From assembly GCA_001067655.1 (NCBI GenBank), contig JUNU01000016.1, positions 1 through 27,710 of the forward strand: a stretch of DNA of 27,710 nt, given 5' to 3'. Below are positions 21,775-27,710 of this stretch, one piece after another. This DNA is from Neisseria lactamica. GTDB taxonomy: Bacteria > Pseudomonadota > Gammaproteobacteria > Burkholderiales > Neisseriaceae. The notes beneath the pieces were generated by a model. It saw only the letters and a list, made by a program, of their open reading frames with translations. It was not told where the DNA came from and made no database searches. Every line of letters starts with the position of its first letter. Position 1 is the first letter of the stretch. The position numbers and the translations under genes were made by a program.

Positions 21775-23266
21775 ATGAAACCAGATTCCCTAAACGAAAA
21801 AAATGAGTTTTTAGTTATTGGATTAGTTGGAGCTGTAGGTAGTAGGTTAAAGCCATTATCAAATATATTAAACTCAATACTAATAGATGAATTTAATTAC
21901 AAAGTAGAAGAAATTCACATATCAAAAGAGTTTTTAGAGAGAAACAATGAGATCTATGAAAATCAATTTGATAGATATAAAACTTTGATGGATCATGGTA
22001 ATGAATTAAGAAGAGAATTTAATAATAATTATTTAGCTCTTAAGGTAGTTAATTTAATTGCTCAAAAAAGAAAAGAAAGCTCGGGAATAAAAAGAATAGC
22101 TTTTATTATAAACTCACTAAAGCATGATGAAGAAATAAAATTCCTTAGAGAAATATACAATAAAAATTTCTATCAAATATCACTATATGAATCAAAAGAA
22201 ATTCGTGAAGATGTTTTAATAAATGGAATAGGTATGACATCAGAACAGGCAATAAAACTCATGGAGAGAGATGAAGGGGAAAATAATGATTATGGTCAAC
22301 ACACGCGAGATGCCTTTCATTTAGCTGATTATTTTATAAAATTTGATAATAAAACAAATGAACATATAAAAAATTCATGCAAAAGGTTTTTAAATTTGAT
22401 ATTTGGACATCCTTATATTACTCCAACAGCTAATGAGTTCTCAATGTATATGGCATATATTTCAAGTTTGAGATCTGCTGACTTATCTCGACAAGTTGGT
22501 GCTGTAATTAGCAAGGATAGAAATATCATAGCTACAGGTGCAAACGATATTCCTAAATTTGGTGGTGGCCAGTACTGGCCTGAATACAATGAAAAAAATG
22601 GTGAAATATATGATATAGAATATGGTAGAGACTATCAAATTGGATTTGATTCCAATCAAATTGAAAAACAGAAAATTATAAACGAAATATCAGAAAAAAT
22701 AATTCATGAATTTAATTCATTTTTTAATGAGGAAAATAAACAACACAAGGAAAATAAGATAAAACTTAGGGATATCGTATCTAAGAGTTCATTGAAAGAT
22801 ATTACTGAGTATGGAAGAGTGGTTCATGCTGAAATGGATGCAATTTTATCTTGTGGGAGAACAAATAACTCTACTGTAGGAACATCAATTTTTGTTACTA
22901 CTTTTCCATGTCATAATTGTGCAAAACATATTGTAGCAGCAGGAATCAAGGAAGTATTTTTTATAGAACCTTATCCTAAGAGTAAAGCTCTAGAATTGTG
23001 GAAAGATTCAATGACATTAAAAAACCATAAAACGGAACCAAATAAATTAAACTTTAATCCATTTGTTGGAGTTGGACCTCGTAGTTTTCTTGATTTATTC
23101 TCTATATCACAAGGTTATGGTAGTGAAATCATTAGAAAAGACAAGGGAAAAGTTATTGAATGGAAGCCTGAAAATGCAGTATTAAGACTACAATCAAACA
23201 TATATTCTTTATCGGAAATAGAGAAAGATATACAAAAAAAAATTAAAAGAATTAGAAGAAAAATAA
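21775..23266 (+). CDS. avcD: AvcD-type anti-phage dCTP/dCMP deaminase (frame shifted near its end)
   Basis: This is an anti-phage deoxycytidine-nucleotide deaminase; on infection such enzymes deplete dCTP/dCMP and starve phage replication. The N-terminal P-loop-like domain starts at VIGLVGAVGSRLK. The family blocks YGQHTRDAFHLADYFI and FGHPYITPTANEFSMYMAY and RSADLSRQVGAVI follow. The zinc deaminase site is His351-Ala-Glu353 (VVHAEMDAI) with Cys379 and Cys382 (PCHNC). As written, the frame stays open until 23958, running antisense through alaS. If the A9 tract at 23234-23242 had eight A, the protein would end KKLKELEEK with TAA at 23264-23266, two bases before a terminator, giving 496 residues; I use that end. 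The gene is strongly AT-rich, unlike its neighbours, and probably acquired. Confidence 0.85.
23234..23242 (+). repeat. A9 homopolymer tract
   Basis: Nine A in a row at codons 487-490 of the deaminase. One fewer A moves the reading to a frame that ends after seven codons, at TAA 23264-23266. Such tracts are prone to assembly error, replication slippage and transcriptional slippage. Confidence 0.9.
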
Positions 23267-23267
23267 A

Positions 23268-23298
23268 AAGGCAGCCTGAAAACCTTTCAGGCTGCCTT
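23268..23298. terminator. Convergent terminator with Kingella-dialect DUS
   Basis: A perfect 14-bp stem (23268-23281 / 23285-23298) with loop ACC. Both strands carry AGGCAGCCTGAA, the Kingella dialect, not the local AGGTCGTCTGAA. It lies eight bases past the alaS stop and just after the expected deaminase stop, so it would terminate both genes. Confidence 0.88.
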
Positions 23299-23306
23299 CC
23301 TTATTA

Positions 23307-26201
23307 TCAAGCCAGCTTCGCGCCGACCCAATCTTTCACGCTCTCAATCATCGCGGGCAGTTTCTCCACATCGCTACCGCCGGCTTGTGCCAAGTCGGGG
23401 CGGCCGCCGCCTTTGCCGCCGACTTGTTCGGCTGCGAATTTAACTAAGTCGCCGGCTTTCACTTTGTTTGTCAGCGGTTTAGATACGCCGGCGCACAGGG
23501 AGACTTTGCCGTCGTTTACTGCTGCCAAAAGAATCACGGCGTTGTCGGATTTGCCGGTTAAATCGGTAACGATTTCGCGCAGGGCGGCTGCGTCGGCTTC
23601 GATTTGGGCGGCGACGAGTTTGGCTGCGCCCAAGTCTTTTGCGTTGTCCAAGAGTTTGGCGCCTGCGTGGACGGCGAGTTCGGCTTTGGCTTTTGCCAAC
23701 TCTTTTTCCAAGGCTTTGGTGTTTGCGGCGTTGGCTTGGATTTTGGCGAGTACGTCTTTTTCGGTTTGGGCTTTGACTTCGGCGATGATGTTTTTCATCA
23801 GGCTTTCTTGGTTTTGCGCCCATGCCAGCGCGGCTTGGCCTGTGATGGCTTCTACACGGCGGATGCCTGCGGCGATGCCGCCTTCGCTGATGATTTTGAA
23901 GAAGCCGATGTCGCCGGTGCGGGCGACGTGGGTGCCGCCGCACAGTTCGATGGAGTAGTCGCCCATGGTGATGACGCGGACGAAGTCGCCGTATTTTTCG
24001 CCGAAGAGCATGACTGCGCCTGATTTTTGCGCGTCTTCAATGGACATGGTTTCGACTTTGACGGGCACGTTGGCGATAATCGCGGCGTTGACGCGGCGTT
24101 CGACTTCGGCGATTTCTTCCGCGCTGATGCCTTGCGTGTGGGAGATGTCGAAGCGGGTCAGCTCGGCGTTTTGCAGGCTGCCTTTTTGTTCGACGTGCGT
24201 GCCCAAAACATCGCGCAGGGCTTTGTGCATCAGGTGGGTAACGCTGTGGTTGCGCATGATGCTGTTGCGGATGTCGTTGTCGATTTCGGCGGATACGGCA
24301 TCGCCGACTTTCAGACGGCCTGATACGACTGCGCCGAATTGTCCGTGTACGGCGGCTTTGATTTTCTGCGTGTCTTCCACGCGGAAGCGGTTTTCGCCTG
24401 CGAAGATAAAGCCTACGTCGCCGACTTGGCCGCCGCTTTCGGCGTAGAACGGGGTTTGTTCCAGAACGACCACGCCGGCTTCGCCTGCTTGGAGTTCGTC
24501 CACGGCTTCGCTGCCTTTATATAAGGCGATGATTTTGGTGTCTTGGCTGCGTTTTTCGTAGCCGGTAAACTCGGTGTCCGCGCCTGTGTAGTCCAGTTGT
24601 GCGTTGGCTTTGAAGTTTTGCGCAGCGCGGGCGCGGGCGCGTTGGGCTTCCATTTCGCGGTTGAAGCCTTCTTCATCCAAATCGATACCCAATTCGCGCG
24701 CCATGTCGGCGGTCAGGTCGTAGGGGAAGCCGTAGGTGTCGTAGAGTTTGAAGATGTGTTCGCCGCCGATAACGAGTTTGCTGTTGGCAATGTTGTCCAT
24801 CAAATAGGCATTCAAGGCTTCGGCAAACGGTTTTTCCGCGTCGGGAATATGGGCAGTTTCCAAAGCAGCCTGCAAATCGATATACATGCCTTCGTTCAGG
24901 CTGCCTGAAACTCGGGGACGGATAACGATTTGCTTTTTGCCTGGAGCGGCACGGGAAGCGGCGGTAAATTCCACACCCTCTGCGGTTTTCAATGCCAACG
25001 GTTTGCCCGCACCATCTTGCGGCAGCAGGCTTTCCAGTTTCAGGAATTTCATGCCGTTGAACACTTGGTTAAACAAACCCATGCCTTTTTCCAGCGTTTC
25101 GCCGAAGCGGCTTTCTTCCGCGCGCAGGGCTTCCATAATCTGCGTTTGTTTTTCTTTCAACTCGGGATATGCACCGCCCATCGCTTTCACCAAATCGGGC
25201 ACGAGTTTGTAGAAAAACGCCTGTTTCTGACCGAGTTTGTAACCGTGGCGCACGGCGCGGCGGATGATGCGGCGCAGTACATAGCCGCGGCCTTCGTTGG
25301 ACGGCATCACGCCGTCGGCAATCAGGAAGGAGCAAGAGCGGATGTGGTCGGCAACGACTTTCAGGCTGGGTTCGTCCATGCTGAACGGCGCGCCGGTTTC
25401 GCGGGCAACGGCTTTGAGCAGGTCTTGGAACAGGTCGATTTCGTAGTTGCTGTGGACGTGCTGCATTACGGCCGCCATGCGCTCCAAGCCCATGCCGGTA
25501 TCGACGGACGGCTTGGGCAGCGGGTTCATGTTGCCTTGCTCGTCGCGGTTGAACTGCATGAACACGCAGTTCCAAATTTCAATCCAGCGGTCGCCGTCTT
25601 CTTCAGGACTGCCCGGAATGCCGCCCCAGATTTCTTCGCCGTGGTCGTAGAAAATTTCGGAGCACGGGCCGCAGGGACCGGTATCGCCCATCTGCCAGAA
25701 GTTGTCGGACGCGTATTTCGCGCCTTTGTTGTCGCCGATGCGGACGATGCGCTCGGCAGGCATACCGATTTCGTTCAGCCAGATGTTGTAGGCTTCGTCG
25801 TCTTCGGCATACACGGTTGCCAAGAGTTTGTCTTTGGGCAGGTTCAGCCATTCGGGAGAAGTCAAAAATTCCCAAGCAAAATGAATCGCATCGCGTTTGA
25901 AGTAGTCGCCAAAGGAGAAGTTGCCCATCATTTCGAAGAAAGTGTGGTGGCGGGCGGTGTAGCCAACGTTTTCCAAGTCGTTGTGCTTGCCGCCTGCGCG
26001 TACGCATTTTTGCGCGGTGGTGGCGCGGTTGTAGGCGCGTTTGTCGAAGCCGAGGAACACGTCTTTAAACTGATTCATACCGGCGTTGGTGAACAGCAGT
26101 GTCGGGTCGTCGTGCGGCACGAGGCTGGAAGAGCGGACGATGGTGTGGCCTTTGGATTCGAAGAATTTTAGGAATTTTTGGCGTAGTTCGGAGGTTTTCA
26201 T
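23307..26201 (-). CDS. alaS: Alanyl-tRNA synthetase
   Basis: AlaRS charges tRNA-Ala and clears mischarged Ser/Gly. The 964 residues show the class II catalytic core at the N terminus (motif 1 around HTIVRSSSLVPHDDPTLLFTNAGM, motif 2 around ARHHTFFEMMGNFSFGDYF, motif 3 GRGYVLRRIIRRAVRHG), the tRNA-binding middle, the editing domain with HSVTHLMH and CGGTHV (zinc ligands), and the C-terminal coiled coil and GGGGRPDLAQAGG-type C-Ala domain. Typical bacterial AlaRS is about 870-880 residues. The extra length is one insertion of about 85-100 residues between GMGLFNQV (near 375) and HIFKLYDTYGF (near 480). Nearby DUS copies of other dialects lie inside the gene. The core catalytic motifs are intact. 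Confidence 0.96.
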   Translation of the reverse strand: MKTSELRQKFLKFFESKGHTIVRSSSLVPHDDPTLLFTNAGMNQFKDVFLGFDKRAYNRATTAQKCVRAGGKHNDLENVGYTARHHTFFEMMGNFSFGDYFKRDAIHFAWEFLTSPEWLNLPKDKLLATVYAEDDEAYNIWLNEIGMPAERIVRIGDNKGAKYASDNFWQMGDTGPCGPCSEIFYDHGEEIWGGIPGSPEEDGDRWIEIWNCVFMQFNRDEQGNMNPLPKPSVDTGMGLERMAAVMQHVHSNYEIDLFQDLLKAVARETGAPFSMDEPSLKVVADHIRSCSFLIADGVMPSNEGRGYVLRRIIRRAVRHGYKLGQKQAFFYKLVPDLVKAMGGAYPELKEKQTQIMEALRAEESRFGETLEKGMGLFNQVFNGMKFLKLESLLPQDGAGKPLALKTAEGVEFTAASRAAPGKKQIVIRPRVSGSLNEGMYIDLQAALETAHIPDAEKPFAEALNAYLMDNIANSKLVIGGEHIFKLYDTYGFPYDLTADMARELGIDLDEEGFNREMEAQRARARAAQNFKANAQLDYTGADTEFTGYEKRSQDTKIIALYKGSEAVDELQAGEAGVVVLEQTPFYAESGGQVGDVGFIFAGENRFRVEDTQKIKAAVHGQFGAVVSGRLKVGDAVSAEIDNDIRNSIMRNHSVTHLMHKALRDVLGTHVEQKGSLQNAELTRFDISHTQGISAEEIAEVERRVNAAIIANVPVKVETMSIEDAQKSGAVMLFGEKYGDFVRVITMGDYSIELCGGTHVARTGDIGFFKIISEGGIAAGIRRVEAITGQAALAWAQNQESLMKNIIAEVKAQTEKDVLAKIQANAANTKALEKELAKAKAELAVHAGAKLLDNAKDLGAAKLVAAQIEADAAALREIVTDLTGKSDNAVILLAAVNDGKVSLCAGVSKPLTNKVKAGDLVKFAAEQVGGKGGGRPDLAQAGGSDVEKLPAMIESVKDWVGAKLA
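24310..24321 (-). repeat. AG-DUS inside alaS
   Basis: Minus strand AGGCCGTCTGAA, the AG dialect of other Neisseria species, in the alaS editing-domain region. Confidence 0.75.
24895..24909. repeat. Kingella/Simonsiella-type DUS inside alaS
   Basis: TTCAGGCTGCCTGAA reads AGGCTGCCTGAA (Simonsiella dialect) on the plus strand and AGGCAGCCTGAA (Kingella dialect) on the minus strand. It lies in the inserted segment of AlaRS, around residues 431-436. Confidence 0.7.
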
Positions 26202-26229
26202 GATGTTTCGATGTCTCTATTGAAAAGGT

Positions 26230-26241
26230 TTCAGACGACCT
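26230..26241 (-). repeat. Single DUS upstream of alaS
   Basis: Exact AGGTCGTCTGAA on the minus strand, 28 nt upstream of the alaS start. Confidence 0.85.
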
Positions 26242-26322
26242 TCCCGGCCGTATGTAATTGTGAAAAGAAAATGGGTGCTATATTACCGCAAAACCTTGTT
26301 TCTAGCTATTGAATCAGGGACT

Positions 26323-26334
26323 TTCAGACGACCT
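26323..26334 (-). repeat. Second single DUS in the same orientation
   Basis: Exact AGGTCGTCTGAA on the minus strand, 82 nt from the previous copy, in the alaS-potF divergent region. The two are direct, not inverted, so they form no terminator. Confidence 0.85.
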
Positions 26335-26346
26335 TCGGACTATCAA

Positions 26347-26390
26347 TATAATGGAAATTGCTATCAGATAGTGCGTGCCTGATTTATAAT
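26347..26390 (+). promoter_or_regulatory. Candidate potF promoter region
   Basis: Two perfect TATAAT hexamers (26347-26352 and 26385-26390) lie upstream of potF. The first has TTCAGA (part of a DUS) 18 bases upstream as a weak -35. A short palindrome CTATCAGATAG (26361-26371) lies between them. Confidence 0.35.
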
Positions 26391-26429
26391 CCCTTACTTT
26401 CCCTTCCGCCCGATATGCAAGGAATGATA

Positions 26430-27560
26430 ATGACCAAACATCTGCCACTCATCGCCCTGACCTCCGTCATGCTCGCCGCCTGCGGAGGTTCGGACAAGAA
26501 TACCTCCGACAAAGCGGATCAGGCGGGAAACCAAAATGTATTGAGGATTTACAACTGGTCGGAATACGTCGATCCTGAAACCGTTGCCGATTTTGAAAAG
26601 AAAAACGGTATCAAGGTAACTTACGACGTGTACGACAGCGATGAGACGCTGGAAAGTAAAGTATTGACCGGAAAATCGGGCTACGACATCGTCGGACCGT
26701 CCAATACCTTTGTCGGTAGGCAGATTAAGGCGGGGGCTTATCAAAAAATCGATAAATCCCTGATTCCCAACTATAAAAACCTTAATCCCGAATTGATGAA
26801 ACTGATGGAAGGCGTCGATCCGAGCCACGAATACGCCGTTCCGTTTTATTGGGGAACCAATACCTTCGCCATCAATACCGAGCGCGTGAAAAAAGCCTTG
26901 GGCACGGACAAACTGCCGGACAACCAATGGGATTTGGTGTTCAACCCCGAATACACATCCAAGCTCAAACAATGCGGCATCAGCTACTTGGACAGCGCGG
27001 CGGAAATCTATCCTATGGTGTTGAACTACATGGGTAAAAATCCCAACAGCAACAATACCGAAGACATCAAAGCGGCAACCGAACTGCTCAAGAAAAACCG
27101 TCCCAACATCAAACGCTTCACCTCGTCCGGCTTCATCGACGACTTGGCGCGCGGCGATACCTGCGTCACCATCGGTTTCGGCGGCGACTTGAACATCGCC
27201 AGACGGCGCGCCGAGGAAGCAGGCGGCAAAGAAAAAATCCGCGTCATGATGCCCAAAGAAGGCGTGGGGATTTGGGTGGACTCCTTCGTCATTCCGAAAG
27301 ATGCGAAGAACGTCGCCAACGCCCACAAATACATCAACGACTTTCTCGACCCCGAAGTCGCCGCGAAAAACGGCAATTTCGTCACCTACGCCCCTTCCAG
27401 CAAACCCGCACGCGAATTGATGGAAGCCGAGTTCAAAGACGACCGCACCATTTTCCCAAGCGAAGAAGATTTGAAAAACAGCTTCATCATGGTTCCTATC
27501 CAGCCCACCATTTTGAAATTCATGGTCCGCCAATGGCAGGGCGTGAAAGCCGGCAAATAA
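26430..27560 (+). CDS. potF: Polyamine ABC transporter substrate-binding lipoprotein, PotF-like
   Basis: A 376-residue periplasmic polyamine-binding protein delivering putrescine or spermidine to an ABC importer. The signal peptide ends in the lipobox LAAC with Cys18 lipidated, so unlike E. coli PotF it is anchored in the membrane. The mature protein opens with LRIYNWSEYVDPETVADFEK, the family N terminus, and keeps GYDIVGPSNTFVGRQ, FYWGTNTFAIN, CGISYLDSAAEI, the acidic binding residues in FIDDLARGDTC and IGFGGDLN, and ends VRQWQGVKAGK as in PotF. AAGGA lies before ATG 26430; the longer upstream frame is not coding. The permease and ATPase genes are not beside it. Specificity between putrescine and spermidine is not settled. 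Confidence 0.92.
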   Translation: MTKHLPLIALTSVMLAACGGSDKNTSDKADQAGNQNVLRIYNWSEYVDPETVADFEKKNGIKVTYDVYDSDETLESKVLTGKSGYDIVGPSNTFVGRQIKAGAYQKIDKSLIPNYKNLNPELMKLMEGVDPSHEYAVPFYWGTNTFAINTERVKKALGTDKLPDNQWDLVFNPEYTSKLKQCGISYLDSAAEIYPMVLNYMGKNPNSNNTEDIKAATELLKKNRPNIKRFTSSGFIDDLARGDTCVTIGFGGDLNIARRRAEEAGGKEKIRVMMPKEGVGIWVDSFVIPKDAKNVANAHKYINDFLDPEVAAKNGNFVTYAPSSKPARELMEAEFKDDRTIFPSEEDLKNSFIMVPIQPTILKFMVRQWQGVKAGK

Positions 27561-27579
27561 TTCGATACGGATAAGCAAT

Positions 27580-27620
27580 AGGTCGTCTGAAAACTTGAAT
27601 TACAGGTTTTCAGACGACCT
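27580..27620. terminator. Inverted DUS pair, terminator of potF
   Basis: A 15-bp stem (27580-27594 / 27606-27620) with AGGTCGTCTGAA on both strands and a run of T, 20 nt after the stop. Confidence 0.88.
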
Positions 27621-27660
27621 TTTTGTATAAACATCAAACAGGTTTCTTGCAGCTGTCTTT

Positions 27661-27710
27661 TATAGTGGATTAACTTTAAACCAGTACGGCGTTGCCTCGC
27701 CTTAGCTCAA
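27661..27710. repeat. Partial Correia element (CREE) terminus
   Basis: TATAGTGGATTAACTTTAAA begins the terminal inverted repeat, followed by the typical CCAGTACGGCGTTGCCTCGC block. The window ends inside the element, complementing the other CREE half at its start. Confidence 0.85.

Noticed and set aside
23307..23958. C-terminal 217 residues of the deaminase frame as a real domain
   Set aside because: They are the exact complement of the alaS 3' end, Ser/Ala/Pro-rich without family resemblance, and disappear if the A9 tract has eight A.
24930..26171. Plus-strand 413-codon frame opposite alaS
   Set aside because: A shadow of alaS codon bias; the alaS motifs on the other strand are unmistakable.
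26394..27578. Minus-strand 394-codon frame opposite potF
   Set aside because: A shadow frame; the polyamine-binding protein on the plus strand is intact with a lipobox and ribosome-binding site.
81..27620. CRISPR array from the many repeated 12-mers
   Set aside because: The repeats are dispersed DUS copies at gene ends, without regular spacers or cas genes.
1..27710. tRNA or rRNA genes
   Set aside because: No cloverleaf or rRNA segments were recognised on either strand.

Overview
The window is a chromosomal segment of a commensal Neisseria, most likely of the mucosa/sicca/subflava type. The 12-mer AGGTCGTCTGAA (the 'mucosa' dialect of the Neisseria DNA uptake sequence, DUS) recurs throughout, mostly as inverted pairs at gene ends where it doubles as a terminator. 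Both window ends lie inside Correia repeat elements (CREE), which are Neisseria-specific. Most genes are ordinary Neisseria core genes of moderate GC. Two visibly AT-rich islets interrupt them.

Layout. 0.1-2.6 kb, minus strand: Smr-domain protein, GNAT acetyltransferase, purK. 2.9-3.8 kb, minus: a class 1A (Lactococcus-type) dihydroorotate dehydrogenase. 4.1-5.1 kb: fluoride channel crcB facing NAD(P)HX epimerase nnrE. 5.2-7.8 kb: feoA, feoB and a 42-residue Cys-rich membrane peptide, behind a promoter whose -10 box lies in a Fur-box-like palindrome. 7.9-10.0 kb: AT-rich islet 1, a DUF4365 (PD-(D/E)xK-like) protein translationally overlapping an unrecognised 369-residue protein; this is the best candidate for an undescribed system. 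10.1-11.5 kb, minus: mpl. 11.9-15.4 kb: a three-gene operon of BCCT transporter, 42-residue membrane peptide and choline/carnitine acyltransferase. 15.7-17.1 kb: an O-methyltransferase-like protein, a DUF4124 secreted protein and a small membrane protein. 17.2-18.9 kb: a YbiT-type ABC-F ATPase, followed by an amber-interrupted remnant. 19.7-20.1 kb: a small Ala/Glu/Lys-rich lipoprotein. 20.3-21.2 kb, minus: a CPBP membrane protease-like protein lying between two direct repeats. 21.4-23.3 kb: AT-rich islet 2, an AvcD-type anti-phage dCTP/dCMP deaminase behind REP-like hairpins and flanked by DUS hairpins of other Neisseriaceae dialects. 23.3-26.2 kb, minus: alaS, unusually long. 26.4-27.6 kb: a PotF-like polyamine-binding lipoprotein.

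How it fits together. The core genes serve nucleotide synthesis (purK, pyrD), iron uptake (feo), fluoride export, cofactor repair, peptidoglycan recycling (mpl), translation (alaS, ABC-F) and polyamine uptake. The accessory content looks defensive: the deaminase is a recognised nucleotide-depletion phage-defence family, and the DUF4365 pair has the composition, spacing and repeat-flanked setting of a defence islet. As written, the deaminase frame does not stop where the gene should end. One A fewer in a nine-A tract would give a natural C-terminus and a stop just before the terminator. This could be an assembly error, phase variation or transcriptional slippage.
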